A stretch of 64,000 nucleotides of DNA from Nitrosomonas cryotolerans ATCC 49181 (lineage in GTDB: Bacteria > Pseudomonadota > Gammaproteobacteria > Burkholderiales > Nitrosomonadaceae), in the NCBI RefSeq assembly GCF_900143275.1, contig NZ_FSRO01000001.1:124001-188000 (forward strand), in the 5' to 3' direction. Positions 9,771 to 18,932 of this stretch are shown here, one piece after another. A program made the translations under genes and the position numbers. The notes beneath the pieces were generated by a model. That model saw only the letters and a list, made by a program, of their open reading frames with translations. It was not told the origin of the DNA and searched no databases. Numbering within the stretch: the first letter of the stretch is position 1; each line of letters begins with the position of its first letter.

Positions 9771-10505
9771 CTAGAAATTGAAGAATAAGTTAACGGACAA
9801 TATATGCTGCATTTGATCCGGACGGGGATTCTGCGGCCTGTTGAAATATTGGTTCATGTAACCTATTTCACCGGTAGTATATTGGTTAAACTTATAACCT
9901 ATACCCGCAAATGCTCTGTTTTGATTGAAACCAGTTTTGATCCCTGTATCGATATTATTGAGATTAACAAATATCTCATCGAACACCACAAAACTTACGT
10001 TTGGTGAGATAAAAGGCATGGGAACGGATAGTTTCAACATCTGTCGATAACGATAGGCTACATCAGTACTACCAGGAATATCAAAGAATCGTTGTTCAAA
10101 ACGAGTACGGCTAGTCACTTTACCAAATGAATATGAATCACTCCATAATAATTGTTGCCAGATTCTATGTTCGTTGAAAGGACTTTTAGCTGCAAATGGG
10201 CGGCTGGTTGGAACCCAGGCGTAGCCTACCCATACACTGGTCTTGTCATTAACTGCGTATCCGATGCCAGGACGAATAAGTGACTGAGAAAACCGTGAAG
10301 AATCATCACCAAAGCGTCCTTGTCCCTCAACCCAGTATTTAAGGTTTTTTAAATTTGGATTGATAGCAGAAAAATTTCCCGTAGCGGTTATATTACCCCA
10401 GGTTTGAAAATCTTCTGCTACCTTCTCAGCAACGACGGGACTAGATAGGATTAAACTTATTATTGCCGATGCGGAGACCATAAAAATATTTATTTTCTTT
10501 AGCAT
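9771..10505 (-). CDS. DUF2490 family outer-membrane-type protein, copy A
   Basis: The 244-residue product has a signal peptide (MLKKINIFMVSASAIISLILSS, cleavage near VVA) and then a beta-rich DUF2490-like domain: GRFGDDSSRFSQSLIRPGIG, VWVGYAWVPTSRPFA, FNEHRIWQQ and RTRFEQRFFDI, ending in an aromatic C-terminal strand (LFFNF) typical of outer-membrane barrels. The function is not known. It is a close paralogue of the gene at 11078-11818 on the same strand, with the same motifs at the same positions, so the pair arose by tandem duplication. The 570-bp gap between the copies argues for separate transcription. Confidence 0.8.
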   Translation of the reverse strand: MLKKINIFMVSASAIISLILSSPVVAEKVAEDFQTWGNITATGNFSAINPNLKNLKYWVEGQGRFGDDSSRFSQSLIRPGIGYAVNDKTSVWVGYAWVPTSRPFAAKSPFNEHRIWQQLLWSDSYSFGKVTSRTRFEQRFFDIPGSTDVAYRYRQMLKLSVPMPFISPNVSFVVFDEIFVNLNNIDTGIKTGFNQNRAFAGIGYKFNQYTTGEIGYMNQYFNRPQNPRPDQMQHILSVNLFFNF

Positions 10506-10780
10506 TGTTTATCCCTTTCTCTAGAGCTAATAAGATCTACAAATTGTAATTATAAATTTTTCTATATTAAGTGACATTCTTAATCTTATTTAATAAAACA
10601 ATTGCTTAACGAATCTATTAATCTATTTTCCCTTTACATGAAAAGGGAGAATTCTACCTTAATATAAGCAGGGTTATATACTTGATTTATTGTTTTCTTG
10701 AATAAGGATGTGAACGATCAAGACCAGATTGGTCTATGAGGTGGTAGGTGGATGGTAAGAAACGAAATATTCTGCGATGT

Positions 10781-10827
10781 ACAGACGTATAGGCAGTTTA
10801 AACCGCCTATACGTTTGTACGTTTTTC
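10781..10827. other. Long stem-loop between the two DUF2490 genes
   Basis: Arms 10781-10794 and 10805-10818 pair over 14 bp with one G-T wobble (core CGTATAGGC/GCCTATACG) around a GTTTAAAC-like loop. ACG and TTTTT follow on the plus strand. It resembles an intrinsic terminator, but no plus-strand gene ends nearby; for the minus-strand gene upstream it has no T-run. The remaining 10506-11077 gap shows no gene. Confidence 0.6.
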
Positions 10828-11077
10828 ATTCTCTCCATCAATAGAATATTGATTGGTCCAGGAATTTAAATTTCGGGTTTACTGTAGTGAAAGGCTATAT
10901 GGAGTAAGATGGGTGGAGATACTGTTTTGGTGAAAGAAAGCCGCCATTGACTTGATTGATTTAGTTATGTGGTTGTTTATAAATGTTTATAAGGTGGATC
11001 AGGACACCTTGCCTGGTTGATAAAAGTGTCCTGATATAAGCTATTCTTATAACGAATAATTTGTTAGATTATTATAC

Positions 11078-11818
11078 TTAGAAATTAAAATTAACGTTAA
11101 TCGCCAGAATATGATCCATTTGGTCTGGGCGGGGACTGTCTGGTCTGTTAATAATCTGATTTTGATAACCCAATTCGCCATAAATGACATCGGTAAATTT
11201 ATAACCAAACCCTCCAAATGCCCAGTTTTGATTGAAACCTTGCCGAATACCTGAATCAGTATCTACCATATTGACAAATACCTCATCCCATACAACTAAA
11301 TTCAGTTTAGGGGATACAAAAGACAGAGGTATGGATAATTTTAATTTTTCCCGGAACCGCTGACCAACATCCTTGACGCCGGGGATATCAAAAAACTGCT
11401 GCTCAAATCGAGTACGGGCACTTAATGTGCCGAAAGAAAAGGTATCCTTTATCTCTAATTGCTGCCAGAGTCTGTGTTCATTGAATGGGCGGTTACCCGC
11501 AAATGGACGTTGAGTGGGTAGCCAGTCGTAACCAATCATGGCTGTTACATATTTATTAAAAGCATAGCCGATGCCAGGGCGTATGAGTGCCTGGGTAAAT
11601 CGCGATGTATCATCACCCCAACGCCCTTGTGCTAAAAGCATGACTTTGATTTTCTTTAAATGGGGGTTGTTGGGATCGATAAAAGACAAATCACCTGTAA
11701 TCGTTGTTCCACTCCAGGTCATGAAATCATTCACGGTTTTTTCATCAGCGAATGCCAAACTGGAAGGGATCAGACTAATTATTGCTGAAACTATAAAAAT
11801 GTTGAGTTTCTTTAACAT
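11078..11818 (-). CDS. DUF2490 family outer-membrane-type protein, copy B
   Basis: A 246-residue paralogue of the protein at 9771-10505. It has a signal peptide (MLKKLNIFIVSAIISLIPSSLAFA, cleavage after AFA) and then the same collinear motifs (GRWGDDTSRFTQALIRPGIG, YDWLPTQRPFAG, FNEHRLWQQ, RTRFEQQFFDIPG) and an aromatic C-terminal strand ending VNFNF. A surface barrel of unknown function is inferred. Its promoter region is shared with the divergent BCCT transporter gene and contains the four-fold TGTNAAG repeat array at 11984-12023, so the two may be co-regulated. Confidence 0.8.
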   Translation of the reverse strand: MLKKLNIFIVSAIISLIPSSLAFADEKTVNDFMTWSGTTITGDLSFIDPNNPHLKKIKVMLLAQGRWGDDTSRFTQALIRPGIGYAFNKYVTAMIGYDWLPTQRPFAGNRPFNEHRLWQQLEIKDTFSFGTLSARTRFEQQFFDIPGVKDVGQRFREKLKLSIPLSFVSPKLNLVVWDEVFVNMVDTDSGIRQGFNQNWAFGGFGYKFTDVIYGELGYQNQIINRPDSPRPDQMDHILAINVNFNF

Positions 11819-11983
11819 TACACTTTCCTTTATTTTTTGGGGATCATTAAATCTAAAATTATTATTAAAAATAATTTTTCACCACAAGCAATTGAAAATA
11901 TGTCAATTTTTGTTTTATCAAAGTGCGAGGTCAGATTAATAGAGGATAAGATTTAGAATTGACTGGCAGCTTAACACGACGAA

Positions 11984-12023
11984 TGTCAAGAAAATGTGAA
12001 GAAAATGTTAAGAAAATGTTAAG
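11984..12023. promoter_or_regulatory. Four direct repeats TGTNAAG spaced 11 bp (OmpR/PhoB-class site)
   Basis: TGTCAAG (11984), TGTGAAG (11995), TGTTAAG (12006) and TGTTAAG (12017) are each separated by exactly AAAA, one helical turn per repeat. The 7+4 spacing is what winged-helix response regulators of the OmpR/PhoB class bind, and the GTTAAG-N5-GTTAAG part resembles a PmrA/QseB-type box. It lies between the divergent DUF2490 copy B and the BCCT gene. Which regulator binds is unknown. Confidence 0.6.
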
Positions 12024-12128
12024 AGATTAAGAGATAAATTCAGTTGAATATATAAAAAAGGAGGGGCGGATATTATTTTATTTACAAATATACAAATTAA
12101 ACTCGCAAAATCTGGTTTTTATAAAGGG

Positions 12129-13664
12129 TTGAATAGATTTATTACAATTTGTAGCAAAGCCGTCATTATGACGCTTGTTCTTTGGGCTGCAATTTCTCCC
12201 GATCAGGCATTAATTGTTTTAAATACCGCTAATGATGCATTACTTAATAGGTTTAATGCTTATTATGTCTGGGTCGTTTCTTTTTTTCTTGTCTTTTGTA
12301 TTGGGATGGCAGTCATTCCTTCAATTGGCAAGTTGAAACTTGGCAAGGAGCATGAGAAGCCAGAATTCTCTAATTTGTCATGGTTTTCCATGATGTTTAG
12401 TGCTGGAATGGGCATTGGGCTAATGGTTTTTTCTACTGCGGAGCCGCTTTGGCACTTCGGTGACAATCCTGAGGTAATCAAGGGCAATGTTGAGCCCTAT
12501 ACTCGTGATGCAATTCAATCGGCTTTTCGTTATGCATTTTTGCACTACGGATTACACCCATGGGGAATCTATGTTGTAACCGGGTTAAGTATGGCCTATT
12601 TCTCATACACGCATAACCTACCTTTGACAGTACGTTCGACATTGGCACCGCTATTGGGTAAACATCTGAATGGCTACATCGGGCACATTCTTGATATCAC
12701 GGCGATTATATCGACGCTTTTGGGGGTTGCTGTGACAATTGGTTATGGCGTGAATCAATTGGTGATTGGTTTTAGCGATATTACCGAGTTTGGCTGGATG
12801 ATGTCATCGGATGAAAATTCAGCTCCAACGAATACAGCACTTATTTTTATATTATGCATCGTTATGTCGTTATCAACTATTTCAGCTGCTACCGGCGTTG
12901 GGCGTGGAATCAGGTACTTAAGTAATTTAAATCTGGGGTTGTCATGTATATTATTATTAATCTTCCTGATTTTTGGCCCATTATTTTTTTTATTACAGCT
13001 ATATATTAGCGGATTAATTGATTATGTGATTACGTTACCGGCTATTTCAGTTGCGGTATTTGAAATTAAAACACCACTAGGGGATTGGCAAGAAAATGGG
13101 ACCATTCTGTATTGGGCTTGGTGGATAGCGTTCGCACCATTTGTTGGATTATTTCTAGCCCGTATCTCTAAGGGGCGTACGATTCGTGAATTCATATTAG
13201 GAGCGATGTTTGCGCCCACGGCCGTATGCTTTATCTGGATTGTTTTATTAGGTGGTACTGCAGTAAATTTAGAGCTCTATGGTACGGCTGATGGTAATAT
13301 CATTGGTGCGGCACCTTCGGCACAGCTATTTGAAACATTAAATATGTTGCTTTCTGGCGGGATGTCAAAGGCTGTTTCAATTTTGGCGGTAATTCTGATA
13401 CTGACTTTTCTGATTACATCAGCGGACTCTGGTGTATTGGTACTCAATACGATTATGGCTGGTGGTGAAAAGCATACCAGTATAAAGCATAGAATAATTT
13501 GGGGTCTAATTCTTACAACGGTTATCGGTACCTTACTGATTGTTGGTGATGGTGGTCTTGAAGCCTTGCAGAATGCCATGATTATTGGTGCGTTGCCATT
13601 TTCTATGGTAATGGTGCTTATGTGTATTTCTGTTGTCAAGGAAGTAATGAATCATAGAAAGTAG
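12129..13664 (+). CDS. BCCT family betaine/choline/carnitine transporter
   Basis: A secondary transporter for quaternary ammonium compounds such as glycine betaine, usually for osmoprotection. The 511-residue protein has about 12 hydrophobic segments, the glycine-rich AGMGIGLMVF loop (about 92-101) and the Trp-rich BCCT signature LYWAWWIAFAPF followed by GLFLARISKGRTIREF. The substrate cannot be told from sequence. The start is uncertain. TTG at 12129 has a poor ribosome site, the next ATG is at 12168, and a strong AAGGAGGGG at about 12058-12066 is followed by an in-frame ATT at 12073, which would add about 19 residues. Confidence 0.9.
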   Translation: MNRFITICSKAVIMTLVLWAAISPDQALIVLNTANDALLNRFNAYYVWVVSFFLVFCIGMAVIPSIGKLKLGKEHEKPEFSNLSWFSMMFSAGMGIGLMVFSTAEPLWHFGDNPEVIKGNVEPYTRDAIQSAFRYAFLHYGLHPWGIYVVTGLSMAYFSYTHNLPLTVRSTLAPLLGKHLNGYIGHILDITAIISTLLGVAVTIGYGVNQLVIGFSDITEFGWMMSSDENSAPTNTALIFILCIVMSLSTISAATGVGRGIRYLSNLNLGLSCILLLIFLIFGPLFFLLQLYISGLIDYVITLPAISVAVFEIKTPLGDWQENGTILYWAWWIAFAPFVGLFLARISKGRTIREFILGAMFAPTAVCFIWIVLLGGTAVNLELYGTADGNIIGAAPSAQLFETLNMLLSGGMSKAVSILAVILILTFLITSADSGVLVLNTIMAGGEKHTSIKHRIIWGLILTTVIGTLLIVGDGGLEALQNAMIIGALPFSMVMVLMCISVVKEVMNHRK

Positions 13665-13846
13665 AGAGATCGAGTGGTGGTTGATATATGGCTGAAATGG
13701 ACTAAAAATGAATCCTGATGCTATTGTAAGGTGTGGTAACTTGGGTCAGGTGGTCTATCTGGATGTTCGTACGAGCTATGATGTCTTGTTAATGAATTGT
13801 CTGATAAGCCTACTGGCTTTTTTAATAAAATAAACTGGAGTAGAAG

Positions 13847-14155
13847 ATGAAAAAAACGAATTTCTTGTTAGCAGCGGCTGTATTGTTCATTTTAGCTGGT
13901 TGTGGAGCAAGTAATGACTACACCCCTGTAGCCGACGCCACTGGTGAAGAGATATTCAGTACAGCGTGTACAGGATGTCATAAGCCTTTAAGTGGCAGTG
14001 TTGCAATGATACTGAGTGAGGATATGGCAAATAAGGATGCTATTCTTAATAAGGTAAAGTCAGGTAGCATGAGGATGCCTTCTTTTACGAATATTCAAGG
14101 CGAAGCAGCAGATCGTCTAGCCGACTATATATTAGCCAATAGTCAAGCCAAATAA
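13847..14155 (+). CDS. Small c-type cytochrome lipoprotein
   Basis: The 102-residue product has a lipoprotein signal (MKKTNFLLAAAVLFILAGC, lipid Cys at 19) and one haem c site CTGCH near residues 43-47. A Met-rich region with SMRMPSF near 76-82 could supply the axial Met ligand. It is probably an outer- or inner-membrane-anchored monohaem electron carrier facing the periplasm. The start ATG follows ACTGGAGTAGAAG. It lies upstream of an fnr gene, which is suggestive of respiratory regulation, but no Fnr box could be identified with confidence. Its redox partner is unknown. Confidence 0.85.
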   Translation: MKKTNFLLAAAVLFILAGCGASNDYTPVADATGEEIFSTACTGCHKPLSGSVAMILSEDMANKDAILNKVKSGSMRMPSFTNIQGEAADRLADYILANSQAK

Positions 14156-14563
14156 CTAAACCAATGTGTCTGGGAATCGACAGGGTTCTCAGGCAATAAA
14201 TATTCTTAAGAGCCTATTCAGACAGAACTGTCGCTTACTGAAAGTGATCAGAATGCTATCCAGCGGACTATATTACGCTGAGCCAACTTGCCGGGTTAGC
14301 TTATTTTATGCGACGAATAGTCCGTCCTTTTTGTATAGATTTTATTATTTGAATCAATCGGGCTATAGTTATAGTGGAGAATCATTACGGAATGGTGCAT
14401 AAGATAAAAGAATAGGTGTTGAGAAAAAATAATCGTCTATATAACATATGGATAGAGGTATTCTCCTATGTGAGTAATGGATGGCTGATTATTTAACATC
14501 ACATTAAATAGATTTGTGTGAGTTAAAAAACTGTTATAAATAAAAGTAAGCGAGGAATCTGCT

Positions 14564-15313
14564 GTGTTACTAAATACCGTATCAACAGATCACCTTGATG
14601 CCTCTGATATCAAGGCTAACTGTGCATCATGTAATCTGCGTGAATTGTGTCTTCCGGTAGGCCTCAACGAAGATGAAATAGAAATGCTTGGTGAGGTAGT
14701 CAGTCGTAAACGGAGAATACAGCGTGGCGAGTATCTGTATCATGCGGGTTCAGATTTTCAATCTCTTTTTGCTGTTCGTAATGGCTTCTTTAAAACATGC
14801 TTGCTTCATGAGGATGGACGCCAGCAAGTCGTTGGATTACACATGAGAGGGGAATTGTTGGGACTCAGTGCCATTAGCGCAGAGGCATATACATGTGATG
14901 CCGTGGCATTGGAGGATAGTGAGGTATGCGAAATTCCTTTTGTAAAGCTGGAAGAAATAACACGCATCATTCCGACATTGATGCACCATTTTTATAAAAT
15001 TATGAGCTGTGAAATTGTAAAAGATCATGATGTGATGTTATCACTGGGTAGCATGAAAGCGGATGAACGGCTGGCAGCTTTCTTGCTTAATTTGTCTCAA
15101 CGTTTCTCCAGATTGGGTTATTCTTCTCTGAATTTTAACCTGCGTATGACACGGGAAGAGATTGGCAGCTATTTAGGCCTTAAGTTGGAAACAGTCAGCC
15201 GTGCCTTTTCTAAATTGCAGGAAGAAAAAATCCTTACCGTTGATAATAAATATATTCAAATAAGCGATATTAAACGGTTGAAATCGAAAATTGGAATTTC
15301 TTTGTGTGTTTAA
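14564..15313 (+). CDS. fnr: Fnr-type oxygen-sensing transcriptional regulator
   Basis: A Crp/Fnr-family regulator that senses oxygen through a [4Fe-4S] cluster and activates anaerobic genes. All four cluster ligands are present at the E. coli Fnr positions: Cys20, Cys23 and Cys29 (CASCNLRELC) and Cys122 (EVCEIPF). The cyclic-nucleotide-like fold (RRIQRGEYLYHAG) is followed by an HTH with the recognition helix ETVSRAFSKLQ, whose E..SR residues read TTGAT half-sites. The start is GTG at 14564, preceded by CGAGGAATCT, which places the cysteines in E. coli register. The 249-residue length is normal. Confidence 0.93.
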   Translation: MLLNTVSTDHLDASDIKANCASCNLRELCLPVGLNEDEIEMLGEVVSRKRRIQRGEYLYHAGSDFQSLFAVRNGFFKTCLLHEDGRQQVVGLHMRGELLGLSAISAEAYTCDAVALEDSEVCEIPFVKLEEITRIIPTLMHHFYKIMSCEIVKDHDVMLSLGSMKADERLAAFLLNLSQRFSRLGYSSLNFNLRMTREEIGSYLGLKLETVSRAFSKLQEEKILTVDNKYIQISDIKRLKSKIGISLCV

Positions 15314-15640
15314 ATCCCAGCCCGTTTTAAATAGATAACGGTGTTTGAAATATTGGCTGCTGTGTGGAACTTAAAAGAAATAGCAGACGGAAATGTTCTG
15401 TTTTCTCTCGTAAAAACAGGGTTGTACAGACAAAATTATGTGATTTCAGATTGCAAAAATATATTTCTACTAACATGAATGATTTTTATATGATTCTCTG
15501 AAAAAATTTTCTATTAGTGCCTTTTTAGAATGGGTTAAGTCGTGGAGAACCCTTTTGGAGGGTTGTAGAGATAAGCCGGGCTGATCTATTCATCTATGCT
15601 TTTCTTTAAAATAGTCGAGATTATATGATGCCTTCTTATC

Positions 15641-15668
15641 TTGAGTAAGTCTCGGAAAATGCTATAAT
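15641..15668 (+). promoter_or_regulatory. Sigma-70-type promoter for rpsB-tsf
   Basis: A -35 like TTGAGT (15641-15646) and a perfect -10 TATAAT (15663-15668) are separated by 16 bp. Transcription would start near 15675 and give an rpsB leader of about 130 nt. The 15314-15640 stretch upstream shows no gene. Confidence 0.65.
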
Positions 15669-15746
15669 ATCCGTATAATTTGGTTATATTTGCGTTTTAT
15701 TTTATGCTAGACCAGATTAAATTCACACATTCGTCAAAAGAGGGGT

Positions 15747-15763
15747 GCCCTACGGCGTAGGGC
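15747..15763 (+). promoter_or_regulatory. Hairpin in the rpsB leader
   Basis: GCCCTA (15747-15752) pairs perfectly with TAGGGC (15758-15763) around CGGCG, about 40 nt before the rpsB start. In other bacteria S2 represses its own mRNA through the leader, so this is a candidate element of that control; the match to a known S2 leader family was not tested. Confidence 0.45.
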
Positions 15764-15803
15764 GATTATGGCGAATGGAGGCTTAACCCTAACAGGAGAC
15801 ATT

Positions 15804-16523
15804 ATGTCAGTAACTATGCGGCAAATGCTGGAAGCGGGCGTGCACTTTGGTCATCAAACTCGTTTCTGGAATCCAAAAATGGCTCCGTACATTTTTGGAC
15901 ATCGCAACAAAATACATATCATCAACCTGGAAAAGACGTTGGTACGGTATGAAGAAGCGATGAAATATGTACGTCAATTATCGGCGAATAAAGGTGTAAT
16001 TTTATTCGTTGGTACTAAGCGTCAGGCGCGTGATATTGTGCGCGAAGAGGCAACACGTTGTGGTTCTCCGTATGTAGATCAGCGTTGGTTAGGCGGAATG
16101 CTGACCAATTTTAAAACGATCAAGCAGTCGATCAAGCGTTTGCATGATATGGAAACGATGGTTCAAGACGGTACACTGGAGAAGCTGGTTAAAAAAGAAG
16201 CGCTTGATACGCAGCGTGAGTTAGATAAACTGAATAGCAGCCTGGGAGGTATTAAGGATATGAAGGGCCTGCCTGATGCTTTATTTATTATTGATGTTGG
16301 TTATCAAAAAGGTGCTGTTACTGAGGCTAAGAAACTGGGTATCCCAGTTGTAGGCGTAGTGGACACGAACCATAACCCTAGCGGACTACATTACATCATT
16401 CCAGGGAATGATGATTCTAGTCAGGCGATACGCCTGTATGCGCGCGGAGCTGCCGATGCGATTCTGGAGGGGCGCAATCAATCTGTTCAAGAAATTGTTG
16501 AAATGGATGGAGCTATAAGCTAG
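15804..16523 (+). CDS. rpsB: 30S ribosomal protein uS2
   Basis: Small-subunit ribosomal protein, 239 residues. It has the signature [24 protein letters not shown] at the start and the [29 protein letters not shown] region later. An in-frame upstream start at 15768 exists, but the ATG at 15804 follows AACAGGAGACATT and gives the conserved [10 protein letters not shown]-terminus. It is the first gene of the rpsB-tsf-pyrH-frr translation cluster. Confidence 0.98.
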   Translation: MSVTMRQMLEAGVHFGHQTRFWNPKMAPYIFGHRNKIHIINLEKTLVRYEEAMKYVRQLSANKGVILFVGTKRQARDIVREEATRCGSPYVDQRWLGGMLTNFKTIKQSIKRLHDMETMVQDGTLEKLVKKEALDTQRELDKLNSSLGGIKDMKGLPDALFIIDVGYQKGAVTEAKKLGIPVVGVVDTNHNPSGLHYIIPGNDDSSQAIRLYARGAADAILEGRNQSVQEIVEMDGAIS

Positions 16524-16540
16524 CTGCATTGTAAATAATT

Positions 16541-16577
16541 AATAGAGCAGTTGGATTTTTATAGTAACTGCTCTATT
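16541..16577 (+). promoter_or_regulatory. Intercistronic hairpin between rpsB and tsf
   Basis: A perfect 12-bp stem AATAGAGCAGTT (16541-16552) / AACTGCTCTATT (16566-16577) encloses a 13-nt loop and is not followed by a T-run. It is placed like the partial attenuator known between rpsB and tsf in E. coli and could set the S2 to EF-Ts ratio or stabilise the rpsB mRNA. Confidence 0.7.
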
Positions 16578-16692
16578 CAGACAGTGTCTTTAGCTCGGAT
16601 TTTCAATGCCTACGATAGACAATCGAATGTATTGAGATTGCTCCGGGCTAAGCGAGCTCAAGTTATAAACCAATTTGGCATCTGGAGTAAAT

Positions 16693-17577
16693 ATGGCGGA
16701 TATTACCGCGAGCATGGTAAAAGAATTGCGTGAGTCGACCGGACTTGGCATGATGGAATGCAAAAAAGCATTGATAGAAACGAATGGCGACATGAAGGCA
16801 GCCGAGGATCTGCTGAGAATTAAAAGTGGTGCTAAGGCGAGCAAAGCTGCTGGGCGTATTGCAGCAGAAGGAATAGTAGGTGCATTTGTCGCGACGGATG
16901 GTCGGTGTGGTGCACTGGTGGAAGTGAATTGTGAGACCGATTTTGTTGCAAAGAATGAAGATATTATCAGTTTCTCTAAGAATCTGGCGGAACTGGTCGC
17001 AACAAAAAATCTAATGGATATTGAAGCATTAAGTAACGCATCATTGCCAAATGGCGAAACCGTAGAGACATTTCGTAAAGCGCTGGTGATGAGGCTAGGC
17101 GAAAATATTAGCATACGACGTTGTAGTCGTCATGTAACGACAGGGCAACTTGCGGTATATCTGCATGGAGCCAAAATAGGTGTTTTGGTTGACTATACCG
17201 GCGGCGATGCAGCACTAGGCAAGGATTTGGCAATGCATATTGCAGCGAGCAAACCAATATGCGTGTCTAAAGAACAGGTATCGGCTGATGTACTGGAGCA
17301 TGAGCGGAAAATATTCGCTGCTCAAGCCGCTGAAAGCGGAAAGCCTGCTAATATTGTGGAAAAAATGGTAGAAGGGCGTATTGTCAAGTACCTTGCCGAG
17401 GTTACGTTGCTAGGTCAGCCTTTTGTTAAAGATACGGAGCAAACAATTGAACAGCTTTTGATAAAAAAATCTTCCAAAGTAAATGATTTTACTCTGTTTA
17501 TTGTTGGAGAGGGAATAGAAAAGAAGGCTGAGAATTTTGCGGATGAAGTCAGAGCGCAGTTGAGCCAGACAAAATAA
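16693..17577 (+). CDS. tsf: Elongation factor Ts
   Basis: Nucleotide exchange factor for EF-Tu, 294 residues. The N-terminal UBA-like domain ([24 protein letters not shown]) and the EF-Ts signature around [20 protein letters not shown] residues (about 78-92) are plain. The ATG at 16693 follows CTGGAGTAAAT and gives the standard [13 protein letters not shown] start; an in-frame upstream start at 16675 is rejected. pyrH follows after a 30-bp gap. Confidence 0.97.
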   Translation: MADITASMVKELRESTGLGMMECKKALIETNGDMKAAEDLLRIKSGAKASKAAGRIAAEGIVGAFVATDGRCGALVEVNCETDFVAKNEDIISFSKNLAELVATKNLMDIEALSNASLPNGETVETFRKALVMRLGENISIRRCSRHVTTGQLAVYLHGAKIGVLVDYTGGDAALGKDLAMHIAASKPICVSKEQVSADVLEHERKIFAAQAAESGKPANIVEKMVEGRIVKYLAEVTLLGQPFVKDTEQTIEQLLIKKSSKVNDFTLFIVGEGIEKKAENFADEVRAQLSQTK

Positions 17578-17607
17578 AGTAGACATTATATTCATTGCTT
17601 ATAATTT

Positions 17608-18321
17608 ATGACTGCTACTTATAAACGGATCTTGCTAAAGCTTTCAGGTGAAGCTTTAATGGGAGAGGATAGCCACGGTATTAATCACGCAATCATGAAG
17701 CGTATTGTTGCCGAAGTCTCTGAAGTAAATAAACTAGGCGTTGAGATTGCCATTGTGGTAGGTGGTGGTAATATTTTCCGTGGAATGACATCAACGAAAG
17801 ATGGAATAGAACGGGTTACTGCTGATTATATGGGTATGTTAGCGACCGTCATGAATGCCTTGGCATTGCAGGATGCGATGAAGCAAGGTGGTTTAATACC
17901 GCGCATACAGTCTGCATTGCGTATGGAACAAGTGGTGGAACCTTATATTCGCGGTAGAGCAATGCGTTATCTAAAAGAAGGACGAGTCGTAATTTTTGCT
18001 GCGGGAACAGGGAACCCTTTTTTTACTACGGATACGGCCGCTGCGTTACGTGGCATGGAAATGAATGTTGATATCGTACTGAAGGCAACAAAGGTAGATG
18101 GGATTTATACAAGCGACCCAAAAATTAATTCAGAGGCTACCCGTTTTCAAAAAATTACCTTTAATGAAGCGATCGCTAAAAATCTTCAGGTTATGGATGC
18201 GACTGCATTGACATTATGCCGCGACCAGAAACTACCGCTTAATGTATTTAGTATCTTTAAGGCTGGGGCACTCAAACGGGTGGTCATGGGAGAAGATGAA
18301 GGAACCTTGGTAACAGTCTGA
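17608..18321 (+). CDS. pyrH: UMP kinase
   Basis: Phosphorylates UMP to UDP in pyrimidine nucleotide synthesis. It is a member of the amino-acid kinase fold: [15 protein letters not shown] at the N-terminus, [10 protein letters not shown] (about 52-61), [15 protein letters not shown] and the [19 protein letters not shown] segment [13 protein letters not shown] (about 131-143). The 237-residue length is normal. The start ATG gives [16 protein letters not shown]; upstream there is no strong ribosome site. Confidence 0.97.
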   Translation: MTATYKRILLKLSGEALMGEDSHGINHAIMKRIVAEVSEVNKLGVEIAIVVGGGNIFRGMTSTKDGIERVTADYMGMLATVMNALALQDAMKQGGLIPRIQSALRMEQVVEPYIRGRAMRYLKEGRVVIFAAGTGNPFFTTDTAAALRGMEMNVDIVLKATKVDGIYTSDPKINSEATRFQKITFNEAIAKNLQVMDATALTLCRDQKLPLNVFSIFKAGALKRVVMGEDEGTLVTV

Positions 18322-18373
18322 TCCGGATAGATCTTAAATCTCTAACTAAAAAGATATCAATGGGATAACTATT

Positions 18374-18931
18374 ATGATCATCAATGTAAAGAAGTCTGCT
18401 GAGCAAAAAATGCAAAAGAGCCTGGAGGCGTTGAAAACTGATTTGAGTAAGGTGCGTAGTGGGCGGCCACATGCCGGTTTATTGGATCATGTTCTGGTTG
18501 ATTATTATGGCACGCCAACCCCCGTTAGTCAGGTTGCGAATGTTAATTTGGTTGATGCACGTACTATTGGTGTAGTTCCTTGGGATAAGAAAATGGCGAA
18601 TGCTATTGAAAAGGCAATTCGTAATTCCGATCTGGGGCTCAACCCTGTGTCAGTAAACGAGATGATTCGCGTGCCTATGCCTCCCTTAACAGAGGAGCGT
18701 CGTCGCGACTTAACTAAGGTGGTAAAACACGAGGCGGAAGCTGTGCGTGTTGCGATGCGAAATATTCGTCGTGATGCAAACGCTCAATTAAAAGATTTAT
18801 TGAAATCCAAGGAAATATCTGAGGATGATGAACGTCGCGGTGAGGATGAAATTCAAAAGCTGACAGATCACTACATTGCTGAAATTGATAAAATTCTACA
18901 AATTAAGGAAGCCGAGTTAATGGCTGTTTGA
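18374..18931 (+). CDS. frr: Ribosome recycling factor
   Basis: Works with EF-G to split post-termination ribosomes. The 185-residue protein has the typical three-helix bundle sequence ([20 protein letters not shown], then a short beta domain, then [26 protein letters not shown]). The start ATG follows GGGATAACTATT. Its TGA is one base before the uppS ATG, so the two genes are translationally linked. Confidence 0.97.
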   Translation: MIINVKKSAEQKMQKSLEALKTDLSKVRSGRPHAGLLDHVLVDYYGTPTPVSQVANVNLVDARTIGVVPWDKKMANAIEKAIRNSDLGLNPVSVNEMIRVPMPPLTEERRRDLTKVVKHEAEAVRVAMRNIRRDANAQLKDLLKSKEISEDDERRGEDEIQKLTDHYIAEIDKILQIKEAELMAV

Positions 18932-18932
18932 T

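Noticed and set aside
11984..12023. Repeat array considered as plasmid-type iterons or an origin
   Set aside because: Only four 7-bp units, no replication gene or DnaA boxes nearby; regulatory site is the simpler reading.
14166..14402. A 78-codon frame between the cytochrome and fnr
   Set aside because: No family resemblance and no ribosome site; the 14156-14563 gap otherwise contains only a weak GGACTAT/ATAGTCC inverted repeat.
16590..17114. A 174-codon minus-strand open frame
   Set aside because: Antisense to tsf; composition is that of a reversed gene.
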